Positions 53,313 through 61,806 of a DNA stretch of 64,000 bases are shown in pieces. The stretch is from contig NZ_JAPCKI010000001.1 in the NCBI RefSeq assembly GCF_028680575.1, positions 124,001 through 188,000 on the forward strand. The letters are read 5' to 3'. The notes beneath the pieces were generated by a model. That model was given only the letters and a program-made list of their open reading frames with translations, searched no databases and was not told the DNA's origin. The translations under genes were made by a program, and so were the position numbers. The number at the start of each line of letters is the position of its first letter. Within the stretch, counting starts at the first letter, position 1. Source of the stretch: Acidovorax benzenivorans. Its GTDB lineage: Bacteria; Pseudomonadota; Gammaproteobacteria; Burkholderiales; Burkholderiaceae_C.

Positions 53313-55331
53313 TCAGGCCGCCAGACGGCGCCGCTTGGCGTCCAGGCGCTCTTCGTCGCAGCGCGGGCAGAACGGGTGCTCGCCCGCCAGGTAGCCGTGC
53401 GTGGGGCAGATGGAGAACGTGGGCGTGACGGTGATGTACGGCAGGCGAAAGCGCGTGAGTGCGCGCTTGACCAGCTCGCCGCAGGCCGCGCCGGTGGACA
53501 GGCGCTCGCCCATGTACAGGTGCAGCACGGTGCCGCCGGTGTATTTGGACTGCAGCTGCTCCTGCCGCATCAGCGCTTCGAACGGGTCGTCGGTGAAGCC
53601 CACGGGCAACTGCGACGAGTTGGTGTAGTAAGGCTGCTCGGCCGTGCCCGCCTGCAGGATGCCGGGCCAGCGCTTTTTGTCTTCTTTGGCAAAGCGGTAG
53701 GTGGTGCCCTCGGCGGGCGTGGCCTCCAGGTTGTAGAGGTGGCCGGTTTCTTCCTGAAACTGCGTCATGCGCTCGCGCACGTGGTCGAGCAGGCGCACGG
53801 CAAAGGCGTGGCCCCAGTCGCTGGTGATGTCGTGCTGGTCCGCCGTGAAGTTGCGCACCATCTCGTTGATGCCGTTCACGCCCAGCGTGCTGAAGTGGTT
53901 GCGCAGCGTGCCCAGGTAACGCTTGGTGTAGGGGAACAAGCCCTGGTCCATCAGGCGCTGGATGAGCTTGCGTTTGGTCTCCAGGCTTTGTTTGCCCAGT
54001 TCCATCAGACGGTCGAGCGCGGCGAGCAGGCCCGCTTCGTCGCCCGCATGCTGGTAGCCTAGGCGCGCGCAGTTGATGGTGACCACGCCCAGGCTGCCCG
54101 TCTGCTCGGCGCTGCCGAACAGGCCGTTGCCACGCTTCAAGAGTTCACGCAGATCGAGCTGCAGGCGGCAGCACATGGAGCGCACCATGTTCGGCTCCAG
54201 CTCGGAGTTGATGAAGTTCTGGAAGTACGGCAGGCCGTACTTGGCCGTCATCTCGAACAGCAGCTGCGCGTTCTCGCTCTCCCACGGAAAATCCTTGGTG
54301 ATGTTGTACGTGGGGATAGGGAAGGTGAACACGCGGCCCTTGGCATCGCCCGTGGTCATCACGTCGATGTAGGCGCGGTTGATGAGGTCCATCTCCACCT
54401 GCAAATCACCGTACGCGAAGGGCATCTCTTTGCCAGCGATCACGGGCACCTGCTCGCGCAGGTCCTCGGGGCAGGTCCAGTCGAAGGTGAGGTTGGTGAA
54501 CGGCGTCTGTGTGCCCCAGCGCGAGGGCACGTTCAGGTTGTAGACCAGCTCCTGGATGCACTGGCGCACTGCGGCGTAGTCCATGGCATCAACGCGAACA
54601 AAGGGCGCCATGTAGGTATCGAACGACGAGAACGCCTGCGCACCCGCCCACTCGTTCTGCAGCGTGCCCAGAAAGTTCACGATCTGCCCCACGGCGGAGC
54701 TCATGTGCTTGGGCGGCCCCGCCTCCACCTTGCCCGGCACGCCGTTCAGGCCCTCGTGCAGCAGCGTGCGCAGCGACCAGCCCGCGCAGTAGCCGCTGAG
54801 CATGTCGAGGTCATGGATGTGGATGTCACCGTTGCGGTGCGCCTCGCCAATCTCGGGCGTGTAGACATGCGACAGCCAGTAGTTGGCCGTGACCTTGCCC
54901 GCCACGTTCAGGATCAGCCCGCCCAGCGAGTAGCCCTGGTTGGCGTTGGCGTTCACGCGCCAGTCGGCGCGCGTGAGGTATTCATTGATGGAGCTTTCCA
55001 CATCGACCAGCGTCTGCTTGTCCGCGCGCAGCGTGGCGTGCTGCTCGCGGTAGACGATGTAGGCGCGCGCGGTGGCCAGGTGGTTGGCGGCGATGAGCGT
55101 CTGCTCGGCCACGTCCTGAATCTGCTCCACCGTGGGGGCTTCGCCATGGAAGCGGTGGATCAGCACCTTGGTGACCTGCGCAGTGAGCAACGCGGCTTCT
55201 TCGGCGCCATATTCGCCCGAGGCTTGGCCCGCAGTGGCCAACGCGGAGCGGATGCGTTCGGTATCAAAAGGAACGCGCTGGCCACTGCGCAGCACAACAT
55301 CGCGGGGCAAGGTGACAAGGGTGGACGCCAT
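53313..55331 (-). CDS. nrdD: Anaerobic ribonucleoside-triphosphate reductase NrdD lacking its glycyl-radical segment
   Basis: 672 residues. Reduces NTPs to dNTPs without oxygen. N-terminal ATP-cone, residues about 5-95 (LVTLPRDVVLRSGQRVPFDT...), then the ten-stranded barrel with catalytic-site cysteines (SMCCRLQLDL; TINCARLG), and a C-terminal zinc site (SICPTHGYL...HPFCPRCDEE). The chain then ends in RLDAKRRRLAA; the glycyl-radical RVxGY segment that follows in other NrdD proteins is encoded by the next small gene. ATG 55331 is preferred to the frame opening at 55394, which lies inside the NrdR box region. Confidence 0.95.
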   Translation of the reverse strand: MASTLVTLPRDVVLRSGQRVPFDTERIRSALATAGQASGEYGAEEAALLTAQVTKVLIHRFHGEAPTVEQIQDVAEQTLIAANHLATARAYIVYREQHATLRADKQTLVDVESSINEYLTRADWRVNANANQGYSLGGLILNVAGKVTANYWLSHVYTPEIGEAHRNGDIHIHDLDMLSGYCAGWSLRTLLHEGLNGVPGKVEAGPPKHMSSAVGQIVNFLGTLQNEWAGAQAFSSFDTYMAPFVRVDAMDYAAVRQCIQELVYNLNVPSRWGTQTPFTNLTFDWTCPEDLREQVPVIAGKEMPFAYGDLQVEMDLINRAYIDVMTTGDAKGRVFTFPIPTYNITKDFPWESENAQLLFEMTAKYGLPYFQNFINSELEPNMVRSMCCRLQLDLRELLKRGNGLFGSAEQTGSLGVVTINCARLGYQHAGDEAGLLAALDRLMELGKQSLETKRKLIQRLMDQGLFPYTKRYLGTLRNHFSTLGVNGINEMVRNFTADQHDITSDWGHAFAVRLLDHVRERMTQFQEETGHLYNLEATPAEGTTYRFAKEDKKRWPGILQAGTAEQPYYTNSSQLPVGFTDDPFEALMRQEQLQSKYTGGTVLHLYMGERLSTGAACGELVKRALTRFRLPYITVTPTFSICPTHGYLAGEHPFCPRCDEERLDAKRRRLAA

Positions 55332-55362
55332 GGGTTCGACCAATCTATGGAACGGGTTAAAA

Positions 55363-55410
55363 ACACTACCTATGGTGTCCACGATACCCATCAAACACTA
55401 TAGGTAGTTT
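55363..55410 (-). promoter_or_regulatory. Paired NrdR boxes upstream of nrdD
   Basis: Box 1 ACACTACCTATGGTGT (55363-55378) and box 2 ACACTATAGGTAGTTT (55395-55410), both fitting the ACAC-N8-GTGT NrdR consensus (box 2 with one end mismatch), 32 bp start to start, about three helical turns. NrdR represses ribonucleotide reductase genes at high dATP. Promoter elements between them were not resolved. Confidence 0.8.
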
Positions 55411-55442
55411 GACCCAACACAAGCGGGGAGGTAAGCAGGGGT

Positions 55443-55468
55443 AAAAAAAAGCCGGCGCAAAGGCCGGC
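55443..55468 (-). terminator. Rho-independent terminator after the norB-hemerythrin unit
   Basis: On the minus strand: GCCGGC (55468-55463), short loop, GCCGGC (55456-55451), then eight T. It ends the unit before the nrd promoter. Confidence 0.85.
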
Positions 55469-55543
55469 GAAAGGAAGGTGCCGTCAGGCCCTACCGATGG
55501 ATTCAATGGATGGAACAGGCGTCCTTCAGGGACAAGGGATGTG

Positions 55544-55566
55544 CCACAAGCTCAGCCCGAACGGTT
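55544..55566 (-). repeat. Half copy of palindromic repeat family C
   Basis: Contains CAAGCTCAGCCCGAACGG, the reverse complement of one arm of the 37498-37557 palindrome; the second arm is absent. Confidence 0.6.
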
Positions 55567-55587
55567 CGGAGGTGGGTGACGCCAGAT

Positions 55588-56016
55588 TCAGAAGCAGCCA
55601 GCGGTCTCCTCCTCTTCGATGCGGGGATAGAAGTCATGGTCCTCGCGCTGCATGCGCTCGAACACGCGGCGCAGCACCACGTTGGCCTCGTCCCGAAAAC
55701 CCTGCGCATCGCGGCGCACGGCCTCGGCGGTGTTCCAGCGGCGCGCAAAGGCGTCGTAGGCGCTGGCTATCGAGGCCATCTCGTTCTGGTACTGGCGGCC
55801 CAGGCGCGCCAGTTCGGCGTTGCCGCCGCGCTGCAGTGCGGGGTACAGCACCTGATCTTCCACCGCCAGGTGCAGCTTGATGGTGCCGCTCATGGCCACG
55901 ATGCCCTGGGCAATGGCCGTGGCGTTGGCCTGCGCACCTGCCTGCGCCAAGGCACGCAAGGTGGCGATGCTGCGCAGGATGTCGGTGTGCTGGTGCTTGA
56001 ATTTGTCGAGGTTCAT
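55588..56016 (-). CDS. Hemerythrin domain protein
   Basis: 142 residues, a four-helix bundle with the di-iron ligands: His in FKHQHTDI, His/Glu in IKLHLAVEDQVLYPAL, and the C-terminal REDHDFYPRIEEEE. A Cys near the C-terminus (GCF). AAGGA lies 6-7 nt upstream. It is 72 nt after norB on the same strand, so probably expressed with it under NorR and sigma-54. A role in sensing or repairing damage by NO, as in YtfE-like proteins, or NO/O2 binding, is inferred; the domain alone without a regulatory fusion is seen. Confidence 0.93.
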   Translation of the reverse strand: MNLDKFKHQHTDILRSIATLRALAQAGAQANATAIAQGIVAMSGTIKLHLAVEDQVLYPALQRGGNAELARLGRQYQNEMASIASAYDAFARRWNTAEAVRRDAQGFRDEANVVLRRVFERMQREDHDFYPRIEEEETAGCF

Positions 56017-56088
56017 GGTCAGTCCTTGTGGGATGAATGAAGGGCCTGCGCTGCTGCCGAGGGTGGTGGCCGCAGCGCGTGGCGCGGG

Positions 56089-58374
56089 TCAGCGGCGGGA
56101 CTCCGCCAGGTAAACGCCTGCGTGTGCCGCCGGGGCCCGCGAACCGAACACACCGCTCACCACCTGCCAGGCCATGGCCAGCGCGCCAACGATGAAGACC
56201 ACGTCGCCAAAGGTGCGCACCCAGCGCAGGGTCTGCATAAAGGGCTGCTGCATGAAGGCTTCGCCCCGGGCGTACCACAGGCCTTCGCTCACGCTGGCGT
56301 GGAACTGGAACAGCCCGATGGGCAGCAGGCTGGTGGCAATCATCAGCACCAGGCCCGCGTTGAGCCACCAGAAGCCCGTCTTCATGAGCCGCTCGCTGAA
56401 CACCAGCTGCGGCCGGATGTAGCGCAGCACCAGCAGCGTGAAGCCCAGCGCCAGGAAGCCATACACCCCGAACAGCGCAGCATGGGCGTGCACCGGCGTG
56501 GTGTTCAGGCCCTGCACGTAGTACAGCGAGATGGGCGGGTTGATCATGAAGCCGAAGACGCCCGCGCCCAGCATGTTCCAGAAGGCCACGGCCACGAAGC
56601 ACATCAGCGGCCAGCGCAGACGGGCCATCCAGGGTGTGCGGTGCTGCAGGCGCCAATGTTCCCAGGCCTCGTGGCCCAGCACGACCAGCGGCACCACTTC
56701 GAGCGCGCTGAAGGCTGCGCCCACCGCCATCACCGGGGTGGTGGTGCCCGCGAAGTACAGGTGATGGAAGGTGCCGGGCACGCCACCCAGCATGAACAGC
56801 GAGGCCGAGGCCAGGCTGGCCGTGGTGGCCATGCGTACCGACACCAGCCCCAGCGTCGAGAAGATGAAAGCCAGTGCCGTGGTGGCGAAGACTTCGAAGA
56901 AGCCCTCGACCCACAGGTGCACCACCCACCAGCGCCAATACTCCATCACCGACAGGTGGGTACGCTCGCCATAGAAGAAGCCCGCGCCATAGAACAGGCC
57001 AATGGCCACCACCGACGCCGTCAACAGCGCCAGCAGGTTCTTGTCGCCGCCGGGCGTGCGCAGCGCCGGCACAATGCCGCGCAGCATGAGCACCAGCCAG
57101 AAGGCGATGCCGGTGAACTTGCCGATCTGCCACAGGCGGCCCAGGTCCACGTATTCATAGCCCTGGTGGCCCAGCCAGAAGTTCCACTCGGGCGGCATGA
57201 TCTGCGCGATGGCCAGGTAGTTGCCCACGAATGAGCCGACCACCACAACCACCAGCGCCCAGAACAGGATGTCCACGCCCAGCTTTTGGTAGGCCGGGTC
57301 CTTGCCGCCGTTGATGAGCGGCGCGAGGAACAGGCCCGCAGCCAGGAAGCCCGTGGCGATCCAGAACAGCGCGCTCTGGATGTGCCAGGTGCGCACCAGC
57401 GAATACGGGAACCACTGCGACACGTTGATGCCGTAGAACTGCTGGCCCTCTACCGTGTAGTGCGCCGTGAAGCCGCCCAGCAGCACCTGGAAGCTGAACA
57501 GCGCGACGATGAGGAACAGATACTTTCCCAGCCCGCGCTGCGACGGCGTGAGCGGCACGCGCGAGAGCGGGTCGTGCTGGGGTGGTGTGGGCTCCACCTC
57601 GTCGTGTTTGCGCAGGAAGGCCCAGCCCCACACGAGGAAGCCCACGCCCGCCATCATCACGACCACGCTCATCACCGACCAGACCATGTTCTCGGCCGTC
57701 GGCTTGTTGCCGATCAGCGGCTCGTGGGGCCAGTTGTTGGTGTACGTTGCTGTCGTTCCGGGGCGCTCGGTGGCGGCGGCCCAGGCCGTCCAGAAGAAGA
57801 AACCCGTCATCTGCGCGCGCCGCTCGGCGCTGGGCAGGGTGTTCTCCTTCATCGCGAAGTGCTCTCGGGTCTTGTGCAGCGCGGGCACGTCGCTGAAAAG
57901 CTGGTCGTAGTACAGCGCCGTCATCGCAATGGCATCCGCACGCACCGAGGACACCGTGGCCACGCCCGTCTCAGGGTTGTAGGTGTTGGTGCGGTACTCG
58001 GTCTTCATGCGGTCGCGCAGCACGGCCTGTGCGGCGGCGTCGATGTCTGCAAACGGCTTGCCATGGGTGCGCTCGGACGCCACTTCCAGCCAGTTGAGCA
58101 GCTCGCGGTGCAGCCAGTCGGCCGTCCAGTCAGGTGCTTGGTACGCGCCATGGCCCCAGATGGAACCCAGTTGCATGCCGCCCACCGATTGCCAGGCGGT
58201 CTGTCCGTCGAGGATGCTGTCGTGGGTGTAGAGAACTTCGCCCCCGGCCGTGGCGATCTTGGCGGGGATGGGCGGCGCGGTGCGGTAGACCTCGGCGCCG
58301 TAGTAGCCCAGCAGGCTGAAGGTGACGATGAGCACGCCGATCAGCGTGAACCAGAGCTTGCGGTAGTTACCCAT
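56089..58374 (-). CDS. norB: Quinol-dependent nitric oxide reductase NorB (qNOR)
   Basis: 761 residues. Membrane enzyme reducing two NO to N2O with quinol. The size and fused N-terminal periplasmic cytochrome-c-like extension (YTHDSILDGQTAWQSVGGMQ; DWTADWLHRELLNWL) with about 14 membrane helices identify the single-chain qNOR rather than the cytochrome-dependent NorBC. Haem/iron ligands lie in VRTWHIQSALFWIATGF, WVVHLWVEGFFEVF, GTFHHLYFAGTT and TTPVHAHAALFGVYG. AGGAGG lies 7 nt before the ATG. It is divergent from norR and followed by a hemerythrin gene. Serves NO detoxification; no other denitrification gene is nearby. Confidence 0.96.
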   Translation of the reverse strand: MGNYRKLWFTLIGVLIVTFSLLGYYGAEVYRTAPPIPAKIATAGGEVLYTHDSILDGQTAWQSVGGMQLGSIWGHGAYQAPDWTADWLHRELLNWLEVASERTHGKPFADIDAAAQAVLRDRMKTEYRTNTYNPETGVATVSSVRADAIAMTALYYDQLFSDVPALHKTREHFAMKENTLPSAERRAQMTGFFFWTAWAAATERPGTTATYTNNWPHEPLIGNKPTAENMVWSVMSVVVMMAGVGFLVWGWAFLRKHDEVEPTPPQHDPLSRVPLTPSQRGLGKYLFLIVALFSFQVLLGGFTAHYTVEGQQFYGINVSQWFPYSLVRTWHIQSALFWIATGFLAAGLFLAPLINGGKDPAYQKLGVDILFWALVVVVVGSFVGNYLAIAQIMPPEWNFWLGHQGYEYVDLGRLWQIGKFTGIAFWLVLMLRGIVPALRTPGGDKNLLALLTASVVAIGLFYGAGFFYGERTHLSVMEYWRWWVVHLWVEGFFEVFATTALAFIFSTLGLVSVRMATTASLASASLFMLGGVPGTFHHLYFAGTTTPVMAVGAAFSALEVVPLVVLGHEAWEHWRLQHRTPWMARLRWPLMCFVAVAFWNMLGAGVFGFMINPPISLYYVQGLNTTPVHAHAALFGVYGFLALGFTLLVLRYIRPQLVFSERLMKTGFWWLNAGLVLMIATSLLPIGLFQFHASVSEGLWYARGEAFMQQPFMQTLRWVRTFGDVVFIVGALAMAWQVVSGVFGSRAPAAHAGVYLAESRR

Positions 58375-58499
58375 GGCGGGCCTCCTGCTTCAGCAGCACA
58401 ACAACGGAGGGGCGGCGCCAGCGTGCGCTGGCGGCATGGGGTCGGGGTTTTGTGGTCATGGCTTTTCTGAACGAGTGAATGGGTGTCACTGACCCCATC

Positions 58500-58514
58500 G
58501 CAAGCGCCGGGCCA
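58500..58514 (-). promoter_or_regulatory. Sigma-54 promoter of norB
   Basis: Minus strand TGGCCCGGCGCTTGC matches TGGCNCG-N4-TTGC at all key -24/-12 positions. Start of transcription expected near 58490, with a norB leader of about 115 nt. Confidence 0.85.
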
Positions 58515-58554
58515 GGGCTGAAGGCCCATCAAATCAACCACTTACATCGGTCAT

Positions 58555-58612
58555 GGTTTTTTTAACCATTCACAAATAGGGTTTAATTCACCTAATAAAG
58601 GTAAATTTCACC
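58555..58612. promoter_or_regulatory. Three NorR enhancer boxes between norR and norB
   Basis: Three GT-N7-AC dyads: GGTTTTTTTAACC (58555-58567), GGTTTAATTCACC (58580-58592) and GGTAAATTTCACC (58600-58612). They match the known NorR core and lie about 40-100 bp upstream of the norB sigma-54 promoter. The third box abuts the norR ATG at 58613, so NorR binding should also limit its own translation or transcription (inference). Confidence 0.85.
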
Positions 58613-60178
58613 ATGGACCACAGCCCCCTGCTGGCCGACCTGGCCATCGACCTGCCCCAGGCCGTGCGCCTACAGCGACTGGTAGACCACCTGCGCACCT
58701 GCTTTCATTGCGGGGCCGTGGCGCTGCTGCAGCTGGAAGAAGACCACCTGCGCCCCGTGGCCGTGGAGGGCCTGGTGCGCGAGGCGCTGGGCCGACGCTT
58801 TTCGGTCGGCCAGCACCCCCGGCTTGCAGCCATCCTGGCGCGGCGCGAGGTGACCTGTTTTGACCACGACAGCACCCTGCCCGACCCCTACGACGGCCTG
58901 CTCGACACTCTGGTGGGCGAGCCCCTGCCTGTGCACGACTGCATGGGCGTATGCCTGCAGGTAGACGGCCAACCCTGGGGCGTGCTGACGCTCGACGCAC
59001 TGCAGACCGGCACCTTTGGCGAGGCCGCACGCGCCGCGCTGGCCGACTGCAAGGTGCTGGTGGAGGCGGCCGTGCGCATCTCGCGGCTGGAGCGCGAGGT
59101 GCAGGCGCTGCGCAGTGCCCCCCACACCCGCAGCGCCGACGACGAGCGCACCACCCGCGCGGGCGATGGCGACATGGAGATCGTTGGCCAGAGCGAGCCC
59201 CTGCTGCGCCTGCTGCACGAGCTCACGGTGGTGGCGGGCTCGGACCTGCCCGTGCTGTTGCTGGGCGAAACCGGTGTGGGCAAGGAGCTGTTCGCGCGCC
59301 TGCTGCACCGCCAGTCCACGCGCGCTACCCGCCCGCTGGTGCACGTGAACTGCGCGGCGCTGCCGGAGTCGCTGGCCGAGAGCGAGCTGTTTGGCCATGT
59401 GCGCGGCGCGTTCTCGGGCGCGGTGACTGACCGGCCGGGGCGCTTTGAGGCGGCCGAGGGCGGCACGCTGTTCCTTGATGAGGTGGGCGAGCTGCCCCTG
59501 GCCGTGCAGGCCAAGCTGCTGCGCACGCTGCAAAACGGCGAGATCCAGCGCCTGGGCGCCGACCGCCCGCGCCGCGTGGACGTGCGCGTGATCGCCGCCA
59601 CCAACCGCAACCTGCGCGACCAAGTGCGCGATGGCGCGTTCCGCGCCGACCTGTACCACCGGCTGTCGGTGTACCCCGTACCCATCCCGCCGCTGCGCGA
59701 ACGGGGCAACGATGTGCTGCTGCTGGCAGGCCGCTTTCTGGAGCTGAACCGCGCCCGCCTGGGCCTGCGCAGCTTGCGGCTGTCGGCCAGCGCGCAGGAC
59801 GCTCTGCGCCGCTACCCCTGGCCCGGCAACATCCGCGAGCTGGAGCATGTGGTCAGCCGCGCCGCGCTCAAGGCCCTGAGCCGGGGCGTGAACCGCGCCG
59901 ACATCGTGACGCTGGAACCCGCGCTGCTTGACCTGGACGCCGACGCCGCCAGCGTGGCCCATACCCCGCTGGACGCGGGCGCCCCCGCCTCGGCCACCGA
60001 GCCGCCCACCACCGCCACCCCCGACGGCCCGCTGCGCGACGCCGTGGATGCCTGCCAGCGGCTCGCCATCACGCAGGCCCTGGCCCGCCACCAGGGCAAC
60101 TGGGCCCAGGCCGCGCGTGCGCTGGAGGTGGACGCGAGCAACCTGCACAAGCTGGCGCGCAGGCTGGGGATTAAATAA
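58613..60178 (+). CDS. norR: NO-responsive sigma-54 activator NorR
   Basis: 521 residues. GAF domain, residues about 20-170, with the non-haem iron ligand candidates D91, D94, C110 and D128 (PDPYDG; VHDCMGV); central AAA+ domain about 190-430 with Walker A GETGVGKE, GAFSGA (the GAFTGA sigma-54 contact loop, Thr replaced by Ser) and Walker B FLDEVGELP; C-terminal Fis-type helix-turn-helix (NWAQAARALEVDASNLHKLA). Activates norB when NO binds the iron. Divergent from norB with three operator boxes between. No separate ribosome site is visible ahead of the ATG, because a NorR box occupies that position. Confidence 0.95.
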   Translation: MDHSPLLADLAIDLPQAVRLQRLVDHLRTCFHCGAVALLQLEEDHLRPVAVEGLVREALGRRFSVGQHPRLAAILARREVTCFDHDSTLPDPYDGLLDTLVGEPLPVHDCMGVCLQVDGQPWGVLTLDALQTGTFGEAARAALADCKVLVEAAVRISRLEREVQALRSAPHTRSADDERTTRAGDGDMEIVGQSEPLLRLLHELTVVAGSDLPVLLLGETGVGKELFARLLHRQSTRATRPLVHVNCAALPESLAESELFGHVRGAFSGAVTDRPGRFEAAEGGTLFLDEVGELPLAVQAKLLRTLQNGEIQRLGADRPRRVDVRVIAATNRNLRDQVRDGAFRADLYHRLSVYPVPIPPLRERGNDVLLLAGRFLELNRARLGLRSLRLSASAQDALRRYPWPGNIRELEHVVSRAALKALSRGVNRADIVTLEPALLDLDADAASVAHTPLDAGAPASATEPPTTATPDGPLRDAVDACQRLAITQALARHQGNWAQAARALEVDASNLHKLARRLGIK

Positions 60179-60182
60179 GTAA

Positions 60183-60240
60183 CTTCAAAAATGATAGCTG
60201 CTAATGCTTAATAGATAAGCGCCTGAGGCCGATTTGATGC
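60183..60240 (+). repeat. Dispersed intergenic repeat, family B copy 9
   Basis: Reads AATGATAGCTGCTAATGCTT, then AATAGATAAGCGCCTGAGGC. Between norR and threonine ammonia-lyase. Confidence 0.8.
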
Positions 60241-60292
60241 CAAATCACACACCACAGGGCCGCTGCGAACGCCACTGCGCCACAATCGGCCC

Positions 60293-61492
60293 ATGCTGAC
60301 CCTTCAAGACATCCGCGACGCCGCCACCCGCCTACAAGGCCACGTGCTGGACACTCCGTGCGTTGAATCCAAGACGCTTTCGCAAATCGTGGGCGCGCAG
60401 GTGTTTCTCAAGTTCGAGAACCTGCAATTCACCGCCTCTTTCAAGGAACGCGGCGCCTGCAACCGGCTCACGCTGCTGACCGACGCAGAGCGCGCACGCG
60501 GCGTGGTGGCCATGAGCGCGGGCAACCATGCGCAGGGCGTGGCGTACCACGCGCAGCGACTGGGCCTGCGTGCCGTGATCGTGATGCCGCGGTTTACCCC
60601 CGGCGTGAAGGTGGAACGCACGCGTGGCTTTGGCGCCGAGGTGGTGCTGCATGGCGACACGCTGGAAGAAGCCCGCGCCCACGCCTACGCGCTGGCCGAT
60701 GCGCAAGGCCTGACCTTTGTGCACCCGTATGACGATGAAGGCGTGGCCGCCGGCCAGGGCACGTTGGGCCTGGAGATGCTGCAGGCCGTGCCCGACCTGG
60801 ACACGCTGGTGATCGCCGTGGGCGGCGGCGGGCTGATCTCGGGCGTGGCCACGGCGGCCAAGGCGCTCAAGCCCGGCATCGAGATCATTGGCGTGCAAAC
60901 CATGCGGTTTCCGGCCATGGTGAATGCGGTGAAGGGCACCCACCACCCGCAGGGCACCTCCACCATCGCAGAGGGCATCGCCGTAGGCACGCCGGGCAAG
61001 ATCACGCAAGAGATCGTCAAGCGCCTGGTGGACGACCTGGTGCTGGTGGACGAAGGCGACATCGAGCAGGCGGTGCTGATGCTGCTGGAGATTGAAAAGA
61101 CGCTGGTCGAAGGCGCAGGCGCTGCAGGCCTGGCGGCGCTGGTGCGCTACCCCGAGCGCTTCAAGGGCAAGCGCGTGGGCCTGGTGCTGTGCGGCGGCAA
61201 CATCGACCCGCTGCTGCTGGCGGCGATCATTGAGCGCGGCATGGTGCGTTCGGGGCGCCTGGCTCGCATCAAGGTCAGCGCGCGCGATGTGCCTGGCGTG
61301 CTCGCGCGCATCACCGCCACCGTGGCCGACGCGGGCGCAAACATCGAGGAGGTGCACCACCAGCGCGCCTTCACCATGCTGGCCGCGCAGAACGTGGAGA
61401 TCGAACTGGTGCTGCAAACCCGGGGCAAAACCCATGTGGATGAGGTGCTGGGCCAGCTGCGCTCTGCGGGCATGCAGGCCGACCTGATCTGA
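60293..61492 (+). CDS. ilvA: Threonine ammonia-lyase
   Basis: 399 residues. PLP enzyme converting threonine to 2-oxobutanoate and ammonia. The PLP lysine is in TASFKERGACNRL (about residue 52), the phosphate loop is AVGGGGLISG (about 180-189), and a C-terminal ACT-like domain lies at about 325-399 (RIKVSARDVPGVLARITATV). The 400-residue size with one ACT domain fits the shorter TdcB/IlvA1 type rather than the 500-residue biosynthetic IlvA. Start ATG 60293; no clear ribosome site. Stands alone after norR. Confidence 0.94.
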   Translation: MLTLQDIRDAATRLQGHVLDTPCVESKTLSQIVGAQVFLKFENLQFTASFKERGACNRLTLLTDAERARGVVAMSAGNHAQGVAYHAQRLGLRAVIVMPRFTPGVKVERTRGFGAEVVLHGDTLEEARAHAYALADAQGLTFVHPYDDEGVAAGQGTLGLEMLQAVPDLDTLVIAVGGGGLISGVATAAKALKPGIEIIGVQTMRFPAMVNAVKGTHHPQGTSTIAEGIAVGTPGKITQEIVKRLVDDLVLVDEGDIEQAVLMLLEIEKTLVEGAGAAGLAALVRYPERFKGKRVGLVLCGGNIDPLLLAAIIERGMVRSGRLARIKVSARDVPGVLARITATVADAGANIEEVHHQRAFTMLAAQNVEIELVLQTRGKTHVDEVLGQLRSAGMQADLI

Positions 61493-61568
61493 GAGGCCAC
61501 AAGGTTTTACGCGCCGCGCAGGTTCTCGCGGCTAGAATTGCGCAAGTTTTAAGCATCTGGAGCCCACC

Positions 61569-61715
61569 ATGTCTGACCACAACACCTCGCACGCCCCCGC
61601 AACGCCATCGAACGACCCCGTGGAAAACGTCGTTCACGTGGTCCCCGTGGTGCTGCCTGTGGTGGGCGGCATCATGATGTTCCTGCTGGCGTTCATCGCC
61701 GTGATGATGGCCTGA
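61569..61715 (+). CDS. Small membrane protein, 48 residues, unrecognised
   Basis: Starts [20 protein letters not shown], a polar N-terminal 20 residues, then one long hydrophobic helix ([20 protein letters not shown]) to the C-terminus. GGAG lies 6 nt before the ATG and an apparent terminator follows its stop by 22 nt, which supports a real, separately expressed gene. Codon use (third-position G/C) matches the genome. Function unknown; the TM-anchor layout resembles small accessory subunits of membrane complexes. Confidence 0.68.
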   Translation: MSDHNTSHAPATPSNDPVENVVHVVPVVLPVVGGIMMFLLAFIAVMMA

Positions 61716-61737
61716 CCGCTTCGGCAGCCATCGCACC

Positions 61738-61762
61738 AGCCCCGCAGCGCGGGGCTTTTTTT
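61738..61762 (+). terminator. Rho-independent terminator before queC
   Basis: Stem AGCCCCGC with GCGGGGCT around a two-base loop region, then seven T (61756-61762). It separates the small membrane protein from queC. Confidence 0.85.
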
Positions 61763-61806
61763 CGTCCCCCACCACCCCTTATCCCCGTCTGACCTGGAGA
61801 GCTCCC

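Noticed and set aside
53014..53313. Sequencing error or simple frameshift as the explanation of the split NrdD
   Set aside because: The small gene has a strong own ribosome site, an intact start and 95 nt of non-coding repeat before it; a one-base error cannot restore a fused frame.
55381..55425. FNR site before nrdD
   Set aside because: No TTGAT-N4-ATCAA match; the nearby TTGAC and ATCAA words belong to the NrdR box region and are wrongly spaced.
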